Assembly (NCBI GenBank): GCA_023213395.1
Contig: CM041465.1
Location: 160,277,741 to 160,341,740, forward strand
Reading direction: 5' to 3'
DNA: 64,000 bases
Origin: Cycas panzhihuaensis
Lineage: Eukaryota > Cycadophyta
The notes beneath the pieces are model-generated. The model did not search any database. It saw nothing but the letters and a program-made list of their open reading frames with translations, and had not been told where the DNA came from. Numbering within the stretch: position 1 is the first letter of the stretch; every line of letters starts with the position of its first letter. Below are positions 1-11,779 of this stretch, piece after piece. The translations under genes were made by a program, and so were the position numbers.

Positions 1-96
1 TATGGATGGAATGCTTAAGGTTGGTATTTGAAGTTAACTAAATTTGAGCCTTTTATGGAGAAGCAAGCTTAAGGTGTTTGGTTGAATAATGGTCAT
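1..96 (-). pseudogene. Tat-like gag remnant flanking LTR X
   Basis: This piece matches 20632-20726 base for base over most of its length. That second site is the part of element E's gag/nucleocapsid region into which element B inserted. No reading frame survives here. Its importance is that it and the neighbouring LTR reproduce the same insertion junction seen at 20722-20727, which points to duplication of the junction rather than two independent insertions. The left part lies outside the window. Confidence 0.55.
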
Positions 97-2836
97 TAGA
101 ATCGTACCTATGGGGTAGTAACCACACTTGATTAAGGTTCGATCAATCAACAAAGAATCTCAAAAATAAAGATCAACTCGGTAAGTGGAGGAGATCACCC
201 ACAAAGGGCATCCATGCACCAGAACATAGGTTCAGGACCTACGAATGGTGCACAACTCCCTTCTCAGTAACTTAACTTTGGTTTAGAGGGTGGAAGAAAT
301 GAGGGATATCCTCAGTTTCCTGAGTAACCCACCCTTGGATGGATGAAGAAGTGAGGTGAAATAAAGTAAGAGAATGGTTCCCCGCATAGGATAAAGAGGC
401 TCCTTCAAAAGGATGAAAGGACACGCAAATGAAAGCATGCTCATTTACTCACTAATACAATATCCTCACTCTCCTTTGTTTCAAATATAAGAAAGTAAAG
501 AACTAGTTATGAGGGATTGCAAGGTGCATGCAAGGGATATGAGCCTAAGCGGAAGCATGTGCAACAAATAAGAATGCAAATGAAGGTAGCTTCTACTTAA
601 TGCACTTTCTTAAATGGGCAAGCAAATTAAATATGTGCAAGCAATGTATGGAAGTTCTCTTTTCCTCTTTACCTTTTATGTGTTATGTATGTAAGTAAAC
701 AAACTTAAGCAAGAGAGTAAGTGGTGAAAAGAGAGTAAGCAACATACCTGGAGAACCATGCAGTTGGAGGAGCTCTTGCCCTTTATCATGTTTGCCCTTC
801 CTTTTGTTATTCTTGAATGTAGACAACGTGATGTGGTGATTCTAGGGAACTTCCTTACCTTCCCTAAGTTTGAAAGGAAAAAGGTGAAAAGGAAAGAAGG
901 AAAGAACTATGCAAAAGACTCAAAGATAATATCAGAGAGAAGGGTAAGAACATACTTGGGTTGATATGCTTCTTTCCTTCTCCACACACAATGAAGAGGA
1001 GACCTACAATCAAGTGATGTTCCCCCTTCCCATGAGGCTACTAGGGAATAAGATGTATGTGTATATGAAATATATATAATAGAATAAAGCAAGTTTCCTT
1101 AACCAAAAGAGACTTTTACATTTAAAAAGAAACAACCTTTAGCTTATCTTTATGCAAGAAAAGACAAGGAAAAAGGGGGCGATTAGCTTTGAAATGGCTA
1201 ACCCTCTAAGATCACAAACCTCCACACTGCCCAAGCATAAATACAACAAGTAAAGATGGTGTAATAAAGGCTCAACATATGGGTGATAGTTTGCAACAAA
1301 GTCATAAATGTCGCTAATGTTGCAAAAGTTGCGATATGCAACTCTTGCAACCTCTAACCAATCTAATACCCAAAGATAGGTAGGGTTTGATTAGGAGCTA
1401 AAATTTCTACCCATGTAAGGCCCACAAAGCTGGGAGCAAGTGCAACAATGGGCTATGTATGCTACTACTAGTGGTGACGTCTCTTCTAGGAGCTCTTTGG
1501 CAACCCAAGGGAAGCACAAAGGAGAAAGAGAAAAAGGGGAGAAGGGGGCTGCCCTTGAGGAGAAGGCTAGCTAGGTTATGGAACCCACCTTGGCTCCTTC
1601 CACTCACCCTTTTGAGACCTCTTCCTCACTACCTCTTTGGATAAACCAGGGAAGAGTTGGAAGGAATAATAGACATACAATAGAAGAGGAGGGCTTGCCT
1701 CCTTTGCACAATAGAAAAAATGAGAGATGGGGGTGTTGCAGGGTATTCAAATCACTTTTCAACAATCTAAAAGAAGAAAAATGAAATAAAGGGGAAGGAA
1801 TACCTACCACAGGTAGATCAAGAATAGATCTACTTAAGAAAATAGGAAGAGAGGGCAGCCCTATAAGATTTGTAAGTGAAACCCTATGGGGGCCACAAGA
1901 TCTGAAGACAAGTATGATAGTTATGCTTAGAGGTGAGCTTAGAGTGTATCTTTCCTTGAGGCAGCCTTATTTTAGGCCTGCTACTATGGATCTAGAGCTA
2001 TAAAGGGTTGATCTCAGGCTGGAGAGCTAGTATGCCAAGTGTTGTAGGGCACTTCTATAGGGAGCTATGAGGAATGAGTGAGAGAGATTATTTTTTTCAC
2101 AGTGGAAGAGGAAGAAATGAGGGTCTTTTTGGGTTATAAACGTAACCCTAACTCAATCAAGTGATTAGGATTTGATTGGGGCTAGGAATAAGCCTCTGCC
2201 ACATGGCAAATTTATAATAAATACAAAATTTACCATGGAAGATTTTAAAAAATAAGTTATAGCAGTCGCCCTATGGTAAACTTTGCGGTACCATGATATT
2301 CATCACAGTGCGACAGAAAAACAACTAAAGGAAGCTTAAAAGCTTAGAAAAAAAAAAAAAAGATGCTTCAAGCCTAAGGGGCATGACACTTATCTGAGTA
2401 GTAGGAGACAGCCATGGGACTAGAGAGACATGTGTTGGGTGAAGTGCCAAAGGCAAGAACTCCCCAAAAAGTTGGTAAACAAATGAGGAAATGCTAACCG
2501 TAACTAGGCGAGGTGCTAAAGGTTGAGGTGCATCAATGGAATGGCAAGCGGATCACAAGGACTAATCTATGCTTGGGATGATGTGGAGATGTGTAAGAGG
2601 GTTGTGGAGTGCCATGGGACCCATGTCCCTAAATCGTCACAGGCTAAAATGATATCGTTTAGCATGATCAAGCAGTAGATGCATAATGGTCATGCAAATG
2701 AACTGGTCAATCATGTAATGAAAGCAAAGTGGCTCTTCAATTTACTTTTCTTAAATTAACTAAGGCAAAGGATAGAAGCATACCTACACTTACCTAAGTC
2801 AACTCATCCATACCCATTCCTGGTAGCTGAGAAACA
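97..2836 (-). mobile_element. LTR X: 3' LTR of a B-family Tat/Ogre-like element
   Basis: This 2.74-kb LTR is homologous over its full length to 20727-23515 and 33222-35996. In the minus orientation it begins TGTTTCTCAGC directly after a polypurine tract, so it is a 3' LTR. Its end is a decayed form of the family's CA end. It contains no conserved ORF: the short ORFs seen here are not kept in the sister LTRs. A hairpin at 2204-2235 is shared with the other LTRs. The rest of the element is missing because the sequence breaks to element A about 40 bases upstream of the PPT. Confidence 0.85.
2204..2235 (-). promoter_or_regulatory. conserved LTR hairpin (LTR X copy)
   Basis: The arms TGGCAAATTT and AAATTTACCA pair with one mismatch around an AT-rich loop. 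In the element's own orientation the hairpin follows an AT run resembling TTTTTAAAAAT. Equivalent hairpins occur at the same place in the LTRs at 22881-22912, 35345-35376, 57021-57051 and 60783-60824. Confidence 0.55.
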
Positions 2837-2848
2837 CTACCCCCTTGG
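2837..2848 (-). other. polypurine tract of LTR X
   Basis: On the minus strand this reads CCAAGGGGGTAG and lies directly before the TGTTTC start of the LTR. It primes plus-strand DNA synthesis during reverse transcription. The same tract is at 23516-23527 in element B, and a variant is at 57607-57618 in C. A few bases beyond it, at about 2876-2885, homology to B internal sequence stops and element A begins. Confidence 0.8.
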
Positions 2849-2884
2849 CAATAGAGCCTCGTTGCTCAGAAGCTTAATGGTTTC

Positions 2885-3921
2885 CCTCTTCAGAATAGAT
2901 AACTCTCTTGGTTTCCCACAAAAGGATGAACTTTTAGCCAAGATTTTCTAAGGAAAAATAGAGATAAAAAAAGTTTTAGAAATTAGAAGAAAGATAGAGG
3001 TATATCTAGTTACAAAAAATCATCAAGAAGCAATAAATCAAATGGAAATAATAATAGAAAGAAGCTTACCAAAGATATGAAGTGTAAAGAAAATAATTAT
3101 AAGAAACCAAGGACCTCAAAATATATCAACAAGATAGATTTGAATAACACATAAGTAATAATCAGAGCTCTAAATCTTTTCTCTTGACTTCTCTTTTCTA
3201 TTCTCTAAGATGGGTATCAAAATCATAAAGAAATCTCTTAATTTCCTAAGAATTTAGTCTCAAAAGCCTATCATCATGATCACAACATTTGAATAATAGT
3301 CATCTCTAGGGTTTTAGAGGGTTTTGGGCATGAATGGAGTAGGTCTACAATAAATTTAGGTAGTGGTACAAAAAATTAGTGTATTAATTAAAAAATTTTC
3401 ATGTATGATAGTAAAAAATGTGATTAGTCGCATTTTATTAACAACAAAAAATATGACTTTATTAATAAAATATAATTGATTGTGAAAATCAATCATTAAA
3501 AAGTCAAAATTAATTTTTTATCTAAAAAAATTAATTAAAAATAACCTAATCAATGCAAAAGAGCAGCCCAAAAGGGATGAAAACTTAAGCACAAGCCCAA
3601 AAATCATAAAAACGTGATGATTTAAAGATAAAATCAAGAGAAAAGAATAAAATAAGAAAATGTTTTAAAGAGAAATATGAGCCAAAATGATCGTAAAGGT
3701 GAGATTTTATTACTATATTTTCACTCATCAGTAACTAGAAACATAATAAAACAATCATTATCATTCAACATAAATTATTCACAAAATTAATATCACATCT
3801 CATCAAAACATAACCTAATACAATATAGAACAAGCTTCAAATAATTAAATCAAATGTAATCAAGTAATAATACTTGTTAATGAGAATGAAGATTAATTGA
3901 GGGATAGGTTTTGGTGAAACA
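2885..3921 (-). mobile_element. truncated 3' LTR of element A
   Basis: This 1.04-kb stretch is homologous to 19053-20130. In the minus orientation it starts TGTTTCACCAAAAC right after a polypurine tract, so it is the 3' LTR of A. The 5' LTR of A runs from about 17843 to 20130, so roughly 1.2 kb of the LTR's 3' part is absent here. The missing part is replaced by the PPT-side sequence of LTR X. The left boundary is therefore a deletion or recombination junction and not an integration end. Confidence 0.7.
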
Positions 3922-3934
3922 TTTACCCCCTTGG
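3922..3934 (-). other. polypurine tract of element A
   Basis: On the minus strand this reads CCAAGGGGGTAAA, followed immediately by the LTR start TGTTTCACC. It resembles the tracts of B, X and C, which supports membership of the same broad lineage. Confidence 0.75.
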
Positions 3935-5260
3935 AACCTAAAACTCCTACTTCAAAAGAGGAGTAGGATGATGAAATATGATAAGGATTATAATAAAGGC
4001 TTTTCTAAAAAAGGTAAAAGGTTTGGATGAACCATATAAATGATGGAAAACTAGTCTACAAAAGGTATTAGAATCAAACTAAATAAACCTTGATATTGCT
4101 AAATTGATAAAGCTAAAGGACACTACCAAAATTCTTATCAAACTAATAGGGCTTACAATCACTCAATTAAAAGCAACACTAAATACACATAAACTTCATG
4201 GGGCTTGAAAACGTAAATGGTCATAGTTTCTCTCTCGTTAACCATGTTTTGAAGGAAGGTCCTTTTGATGGAGAATAGAGGATAGACTACCATAATTTTA
4301 GGGCTTATTAATGCGTGACATTTTAGAGCCTAAGACTACCATAGTTTCAACATGTTAGTAGGTGATTTTTTGGAGCCTTCCATCATAGTCTAAGCTCATT
4401 AACAGGTAAAAGGGGTTCAAAGCTTTACACTATCATATTAGGCTCTTCAATAGGTAAGAGGGCTTAGAGTAATTTTGAGGGCCAAAATAAGGATTAAAAT
4501 GAGTATCATAATGAGTAATAGACACCATATTTAAGCCCTTAAAATACTCATTGAAAGACGAATGAATTAAGGTTAACAATAACCCTAATCGATGGAAGAT
4601 GTTTTATTTTCTAATTTCAAGAGATTTTATCTAGGAATGATTATTAAGAGATATCAATATTAACCTAGATAAATAAATTAGAGGAAAGAAAAAAAATTTA
4701 TCCAAACAACAAAAGAAATCCCCTCCCTTTTTATATGAAAAAATTGATATATTTTATTTCATTTGCATGTGAGGGAGTTGGATAAATGACAATTTAGAGG
4801 GCCTTTACTATTTGATTTTGTAGAGGATTTAGAGCCACTTGGGTGAAAAACCAACTCAAGGAGGTGGGGACAGAGATGGTGCATGAAGGAGCTAGATATC
4901 CTATAAGTCTCTCTTATAAAAATATTTTAAAATTAAAATTTTTAGATTAAAATGCAATAATACAAAGTGAAAAATATAGTAGTAGGGCTAAAAATGCAAT
5001 AAAGTTTTAAAAAATGTGATTTTACAATTTAGTAAAAAAATTAGTATATCATACTTTTAATAAATAAATCATATTTTTTCCTATGTTATCACATTTTTCA
5101 TTGTGTCATTTTATTTTTTACTATATTATCATATTTTTTGCTTTGAAAGAAATAATTAGAAAATAAAAGTTTTTGAAAAAACCAAAATTAGAGTTTAACA
5201 TGATTATTCTTATTGTGATCTAGCCTCTAAAGAGTGTAGATAGAAGGGAAAATGAGGGAT
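3935..5260. other. element A internal sequence without recognisable coding
   Basis: This stretch separates the PPT from the antisense PMD remnant. It is AT-rich and I see no conserved frame on either strand. At its right side, about 5065-5145, lies a short degenerate tandem repeat, listed separately. Confidence 0.4.
5065..5145. repeat. degenerate tandem repeat, about 20-bp unit, four copies
   Basis: Read on the minus strand, a unit like AAAAAATATGATAACATAG recurs about four times with substitutions. Similar AAAAAATGTGAT words occur in the LTRs of A at about 3410-3440 and 19580-19640, so the block may derive from LTR-like sequence. It is non-coding. Confidence 0.4.
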
Positions 5261-5279
5261 TGGCAATCAGGAGTTAATT

Positions 5280-6750
5280 AGTCAACTAATTGAGGAGGAT
5301 TAGGCTCAACTAATGGCATGTGGGTTATCCTAGGTGAGTGGATCAACCTAGTTAGTGATGGAGTATGAGATCCTTCATGATTTCATTAGTTGTTGGATCC
5401 CAAGCATAAATGTATTTAGAGTATGGGATATTAGAAGGATATTAGGGGTTAGTTGGCATGGGGAGAGGATCAAACTAAATAGGGTGATTGATGATGAGTC
5501 ATAAGAGGCTTATAGCTAGCATCTAATTGGCTTTGTTGATTAGTTTGGTCTTCATGGGATATCCATTAAGGCGATGAGGATGGTAGAGGGGGTTCCCATT
5601 AAATGAAAGATCATTGCCCTTATCATTATTTTTAGGATTGTTAAGACCTAGAACTTCATGGTGGTCCTAACATAGTGGGTATGAGTGATTAGCAGGTGTG
5701 TGAGCAAGGGATTAGGATGAACTAGAGGCAATGTATAGTAAATACTTCATGCCTTCAACTATCTAGGTTCAAGAGGCAGGGTAGGGGAGGTTTCTCCTAT
5801 AGTTCAGTCTTAATGTGTTGGTTGTATCATCGTATCCTATTAATGATGCTAGATAGAGCATTATGAGAGTTGACTATTATGGATACAGGATAAACATATG
5901 GTATATAAGGGCTAGCATTCATAGTAACATAGTTATAGTGGTGAAGAGAACACACAATCCTCTATTGAGTTAGATGGATGAGAGGTAGCTTATAGAGGAT
6001 CCATATGAGGGGCTATTAATATGGAATGATGATAAGGTTGATGCAATTGAGAAAGCAATAATAAGAGAGGCTCTCATGACTAGTGGAGGTAGAGGAGGAG
6101 GAGATAGATGACAACATCAACCTAGTGAAGGTAGAAGAGGAGAGGTGTTGACTAGTGGAGGAGGGAGAGGAGGTTAGGATGTGCTCCAAGCAATGGGTGG
6201 AGCACAAGATGGGGATAGTGGAGGCTCTATACATAGCATGGGGTTGGGTTTAATAGATGGACAAGGGAGAGGAGGTGATGGGAATAAAGGGGAAGAGGGG
6301 GAGCCTCCTCAAGAGGCTCCCCAAAAGCCTTAGGGAGAGGTAGTCATACAATCAGGAGAGGAGATATTAGTAGAGTTAATAAGAAGAGGACAATTAGTAA
6401 GTATGCTAATTAATATATGTTTTAGATATATGTGATTATTTGTTTTGGATTATCTACCCTTTGTATAAAATCTTGATCATGATTGATATGTTTTTTATGC
6501 ACAAGTGAGGAGATCTTGACTCTTTCAGAGGTCTGGAGAATGATTGACCTGATCTTCCCCTATACATCCATATTAGAGGAATCTCTGACATGGAACATCA
6601 TTGATTGTATACGATTAGGGCATCAGATTGAGTATTTTAATCCAACATTATATGTTCAAGATATGATTTAGGATATATAGATGGAGCTGAGACTTTAGGA
6701 GTCATAGCTCAAGGCACTACAGGACAAGTGATATCATCTATAGAGGATGA
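5280..6750 (+). pseudogene. antisense plant mobile domain (PMD) ORF remnant in element A
   Basis: The plus strand, opposite to gag-pol, contains fragments matching the PMD family (plant mobile domain, PF10536-like, also found in MAIN/MAIL proteins). Visible pieces include WDIRRILGVSWHGERI (about 5430-5480), then IIALIIIFRIV and VISRCVS (about 5610-5700), and an aromatic/Gly stretch like HAFNYLGSRG (about 5750-5780). Many stops and shifts interrupt it. Region 6470-6700 is probably the C-terminal part, after a possible intron. Equivalent antisense ORFs occur in B (25440-27560) and C (59633-60214). Known biology: Tat-lineage elements often carry an extra ORF in antisense between pol and the 3' LTR. 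The assignment rests on short motifs and the parallel with B and C. Confidence 0.5.
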
Positions 6751-6799
6751 CATTAGTATAGGATAGGGGATGAGTTACTCCATCTAAGAGCACTATAAT

Positions 6800-7990
6800 T
6801 TAGTAAGGGAGATATTTTCCACCATATAGAGAGTCGACACATGGGTAGACTCTAGATAGAGGATAGAGGATAGAACTAAGAGTATAAGGCAAGTCTCACT
6901 AGAGCTCATAGAAATAAGCACATTTTATATATGGGAAGGAGATAGGAGGGAGATATGAGGTATTTTATAAGCCTCAAATGTTGTATCATGAGTCACATAG
7001 TGATAGATGTACTATTTTTATTTAATATTTAATGTATATATTTATGTATATCAATTGTTCTCATTATGTTTTGTGTAACAAATATGATTGGATCATTGAC
7101 TCTAAACCCTTTCCCACCTCTTTCATCCTTTTTTCATATATTATGAATGATATATATCTATTAGTGTGAGAGTCCATGAAAATATATAATACTTTTTTTC
7201 TTCTTTTATCTCTTTTTTTTCAATGTCATTATATATATATATATATATATTAGTTAATATGTGCACGATAGTTTATACTTATTTCAGAGTAAAAAGGGGT
7301 CTTAAAGGAGAAAAATCATAAGGAATAATGAAGGAAAGAAATAGATAAAAAGATAAAAGAGAGTAGGTGGAAAGGATTAATAATTCTATTCTTATAAACA
7401 TACAACCACTTGAAAATCAAACAGTAATAGGTTTATAAAAATAGAAGATAGAATAATATAAGTCCCTCTAGAAAGAAAAACATAGATAATTCACATCATA
7501 CTTAGGATAGATTATATAAATATAGACCAAAATCTATATTTGTATAATATATCTTAAGAAAAACATTTTATTTATAAAATGAAAAACTAATTCCACCTAA
7601 TAAATAGCTAGTTTCTTCAGTATATAGGATTCCTCATTAGCTCCTTCTATGGGCAATAACCTTTTAGGGACTTGCTCTCTACCAAGATCCTCCTTAGCCT
7701 ACAATTATCATGTGGGTCTACCTTTCTAACACTTTGTTTTATCTTTAAGCCTATCATCCTAACCTTCACATTATTCAAAATTTTATCCTAAAAACTTGTA
7801 GTTTGTACTCTTTATAAAGTGATAGTTTATACTCATTCTGTAGTGGTGTGCTTCTAGAAATAGATGAGAGTTAGTCAAAATAATCATCCAAGATAAAAAA
7901 GACTAGAGCATCAGCTTCGGTATCAAAGATTTGAGGAGCAAACGAAATAATAACTAAAGAGAACAAAGGCATCAATGATGAAGCTTGATG
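6800..7990. other. AT-rich element A sequence, nothing recognised
   Basis: The region lies between the PMD remnant and aRNH. In a standard Tat element the integrase would be here, but I could not find HHCC, DDE or C-terminal integrase motifs in any frame. A (TA)n run lies at about 7226-7252. Confidence 0.4.
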
Positions 7991-8009
7991 GTGAAGGAAA
8001 AGGAGTTGT

Positions 8010-8274
8010 GAAGAATATATTTGATATATCCAACTAACTTGTAAACCACAGCTTGAGAGTCAGAATAAATAATGATAGGTCCATGGTAAGATCGAGAAAT
8101 ATTAGATAATACTCCTCTAATAGAAGAATATTTAGCTTCATTATTGGTTACTCTAGGTAGAAATAAACTGGCAAATAAGAAGAGGTTCCCTGATTAGTCA
8201 TACTTCATCGAAGCAATAACAGACCATCTTGGACTACCTCTACTACCTTCATCAATGAAAATACTTAATGCCAT
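8010..8274 (-). pseudogene. archaeal-type RNase H (aRNH) of element A
   Basis: From an ATG at 8274 the minus frame shows IFIDEGS (first catalytic Asp), then VTNNEAKYSSI (catalytic Glu, usually NNEAEY), then YSDSQAVV (second Asp). After that the frame degrades, so the C-terminal Asp-containing part is not clear. This is the extra RNase H domain typical of Tat-lineage Ty3/gypsy elements, which removes RNA from RNA:DNA hybrids during reverse transcription. In A it lies upstream of the antisense PMD ORF in the element's orientation, unlike in B and C. In-frame stops make it non-functional. Confidence 0.65.
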
Positions 8275-8591
8275 GGGAAAATAAGATCAATATTTAAAGA
8301 TAGTATGATTCATAAAGGAGAGTATAGGAATTAATCAATAAGGAGATAGTAGTAAATGAGAAAAGGTTAGTTCTGACTACAATGAAGAAAAAGAAAAATC
8401 ATAACTAGAATAATGATAATCAAGTAAAATAGAAGGTATTAATCAAGGTTCAATCATAGTTGAGGCTATGATGGACCCATGTAGCTAGACCTGAACATCC
8501 TGAATGACTTATTTAAATAAACCCAATTTATAATATGTATAGGTGGGGACAACGTCGCCATGTGACTTACCCCAAATTACAAGAGGATGAT

Positions 8592-8595
<4 letters not shown>

Positions 8596-8645
<50 letters not shown>
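8596..8645. repeat. (TA)n microsatellite
   Basis: An uninterrupted TA dinucleotide run lies inside element A between aRNH and the protease region. It explains the Tyr/Ile-rich short ORF in this position. Confidence 0.9.
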
Positions 8646-8646
<1 letters not shown>

Positions 8647-8699
8647 TTTTAATTTTTAACTTTTTTAATTTTGATTTTTCTTTTGATATTTATAAGAAA

Positions 8700-10700
8700 A
8701 AGTTTATAACCTTCCAATTATGAAGTATCTTTCCTTAATACAGTAAGGATTTATTCTTTTTAACAAAACCAAGATGGAATAATAGAAACCAAACTCCTTA
8801 AAGATTGAACCATAGGAGAAAGAGGAGATCTAAATCACAGTATTTCCAAATGTGAGGGAAAGGTGGTAGAATTAATACTCACCTCAAAAGTGTAAATAGA
8901 GAAAACCAAGGATAATAAAAAGAAAAGAAAATAGGTGATGAATGACTAAGAAGGAATCCTAGAATAAAGGACTAGTAAATAAGGGCATAACCTCAGTAAC
9001 TAATAAAGTATTTAAAGCTAACAAATAAATCTCTCCTTAAGGATGAGGATAAATGATAAAAATAGGGGTCCAAATTCTCTCTTGAGTACATGGCTCAAAA
9101 GAGAAAAGATTGATAACCTTAAAGAAGAAGTACTCACAATCAATGCGTATGCCAAAATTGGCAGTAGGGTTATATAATTATGAGGAGGTCAATTTATGAA
9201 AGTAGGGATAACTTGAAAGATGGTGAAGAATGATTTTTAAAAAAATACCTATAGTTTTATCTCATTAGGTAATAGGAGAGTTCAAAGCCATAGTTTATCC
9301 TCATTACATAGACTGTTGTGTACCATTGTTTATACTCTTTAGTAGATATATTTCTTAGAGTCGTAGTTTATATTCGTTAGGGAGTCATCTTTAGAGTGTC
9401 CATTAACTCCAAGTTAATATCAATGGTTTCTTCCATGAGCATAACATTGGCCTCTTTAAAATGAATAGTAGATTCTATAAGAGAAACTATCTCCTAAAAT
9501 TGGGAAGGGTTGATTAGTGGGGAATTAGGTTGTATCATCTTTAAAAAAACCCAACTTATGATGACAAGATGGAAGATTAGGAATATACCTTGCTACATGT
9601 TCAAGGATCGCCTTATCATGTCTAAAATGATCCAAATGAAAAAGATCAATGAAGAGAATATTTCTAAGAGATTAGTAGATAAGGTAAAGGACTTAAAAGA
9701 TTTGAGATTATTAAATAAAGAGTTTGAATGAGTAGGTACAAACTCAATAATTGAAGGGACTTGAGAAAAAGGGATAGGTCTATCAATAAATTCCTATATT
9801 AAAGTAAAGGTTTGCTTAAACTCATGATGGTAAAAGTGATGATTCTAATTAGACAAAGGGATAATGACCAAAGATGATAAATAATTGTCAATAGAGTAAC
9901 AAGGAGGAAAGGAAGTGATGGAGACCAAATTTACTTCTCGTACTCCATTGGATGTATTTTGATTCCTTTAGGATATAATATACAAAGAAACAATCTTATC
10001 ATTTGATTCTAAGTTAGTGTGCCTATGCAACAATATTTTCTTCTCATGTCTATTTCACCATGTAGTAAAAAGAGAAGACTAAGAGAAAAGAGATATAGTA
10101 GGAGTAGGCACATCATATGAACATAAAATCATATGATACATTGAAGAAATCATTATAACAAAAGTAACTAAAGTATTAATCATTGATGGAAAACATAAGA
10201 CCTATGAGAAATGATTTTGAGTAGAGAGTGGAAGATTAGAGTGAATTATTTTACTCATAATTTTCTCTTCATAGGATATACTAGGAGGTGGTATCATTTC
10301 TTCATAAGAAGGAGGGGAAAGTAAAGATCAACAGGTAAAATCCAAGGGATAAGGAGTAGATGAAGAACCTGATTTAGTAGGGATAATTTCAACCAAATCA
10401 ATACCTTTTACTTCCCCCTAAGGAGGATGAGTTTTAATGGAAAAATACTACCCTAAACCTAGAGATTAAAAGAAATATTTTGAGGAATTAGATGATTTAT
10501 TAAGTTTAGAGAAATCCTCAATAAGTGGGATTGGCTATTTAATAGGTCTCAGCCTACATCTAATAATATTTAATTTACCTTCATGGATGAACCAACATTC
10601 ACTAAAAAGGAAAGAGTAGACAATAAACATTTAGGTAATCCATGGTCTACTCAAAAAGTTATTGTATTCTAGGTCAAGGTCGATAATGGTAACTTCAATA
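8700..10700 (-). pseudogene. decayed linker and possible RT N-terminal region of element A
   Basis: Between protease and aRNH the minus strand holds long semi-open stretches with stops. Near 9440-9560 there is weak resemblance to the segment that precedes RT in Tat elements (a stretch like INLELMDTLK). The canonical RT fingers and YXDD box are not visible, so RT is either deleted or decayed beyond recognition. This is the least certain part of A. Confidence 0.3.
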
Positions 10701-10789
10701 CAAACTATATTTTCTTCAAGAGTTAAAGGAAGAGTAACTTGACCAAGGGGAACCTTTTGATTCTTATCATATCCTAAGGGTTAAAGAAC

Positions 10790-10979
10790 AAAATTCTAGA
10801 TCCTCAACAAGATGAAGGATTACATTGATAGATTAACTATCATCGATGATGACACATTTAATATTGATATCATCTTTAATAATTTCAAAGTGGAATGGGG
10901 GAATGCCATTTAGAGCATGAGTAGTATGAGTAGGCAATGTGGCTAAATATAAATAAAGTATGGAAGTAGATGAACCAAC
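10790..10979 (-). pseudogene. aspartic protease (retropepsin) remnant of element A
   Basis: The minus frame reads PPFHFEIIKDD and then VIIDDS followed by a stop and SINV. This matches the retropepsin active-site region that in element B reads TIIDNGSSVNAMSL. The active-site Asp is present, but the following Gly is replaced by Ser or a stop. In the family this enzyme cleaves the Gag-Pol polyprotein. The frame is cut upstream by the insertion of G1 at 10980, and the gag side resumes at 15236. Confidence 0.55.
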
Positions 10980-11289
10980 TGTTAGAATATATGTCCATAC
11001 CACCTATTGTAAAGTGGGCGTCCCTAATTATGTGGAGGAATATTCTCAATTGTAGTGAACTAATGATGTAATTTTAATTATATTTGGCACTTTAGATCTA
11101 TTAATATATCAAAGTGTAACTTTGTATTATCATCATTTTGTCATAATGTAGATTATTATAATTTGTGGGTTTTTATCTATAAGGATTTCCTATGATAATT
11201 TGGTATCCTGTGAGATTTGTTCCTACTTGATATCTACCTAATGTGAAAGATCTTATCGACTTTGTTTACTTTAGTTGTGATTTCTAATA
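10980..11289 (+). repeat. 5' LTR of G1
   Basis: This LTR is 310 bp, against 323 bp for the 3' LTR. Its start TGTTAGAATAT is directly after the duplication CCAAC, and its end TTTCTAATA directly precedes the primer-binding site. The palindromic TATA region kept in the 3' LTR is altered here. Confidence 0.88.
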
Positions 11290-11301
11290 TGGTATCAGAG
11301 C
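11290..11301 (+). other. primer-binding site of G1, initiator tRNA-Met type
   Basis: The sequence TGGTATCAGAGC directly abuts the LTR. This is the standard plant PBS complementary to the 3' end of initiator methionine tRNA, used mainly by Ty1/copia elements. Confidence 0.9.
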
Positions 11302-11779
11302 ATGTAGGTCATGCACATGCATATGAACATTATCAAAGGTCTAATCAGTGGTGCTAAGTCATGCTGGCTTGCCTTTAGTAGATTGACATGTCCAATGACC
11401 CTGTACAATAGCCACAATAGTGTGGGTGATCATTGAAGGATCATAGGAGATTTCTATCATTGTTTACAAGTACTCTGAGTTATGGAGGTGTGTGGATGAT
11501 TTTTTATTCCACTGCTAGCCATGTGAGTGTTATTTGAGCCTATCGAAGTTGTCAGATCCTCGTGTGATGATGCCAATGACTTTGGATGCCCTAGAGATGA
11601 TTGTCGGCCCTCTATTGTTAGTGGGAGAGTGAAGAAACCCTAGTAGGCCAGCACCAGAGCTAAGAAATCATAATATGGTTAACAAATAAAAGGTATGCTT
11701 AGTATAATAATTTTAAGGTTTAATTATATATGCATCACTAGTGTGAATAATATTGCTATGACCTATATATATTACATGG

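Noticed and set aside
6016-6234. Minus-strand Ser-rich ORF of 72 codons
   Set aside because: Shadow of a purine-rich stretch in the plus-strand PMD remnant of A; no family similarity.
11290-11301. Possible tRNA gene because of tRNA-like words at LTR borders
   Set aside because: Only the 12-19 base primer-binding sites complementary to tRNA 3' ends are present; no cloverleaf sequence surrounds any of them.
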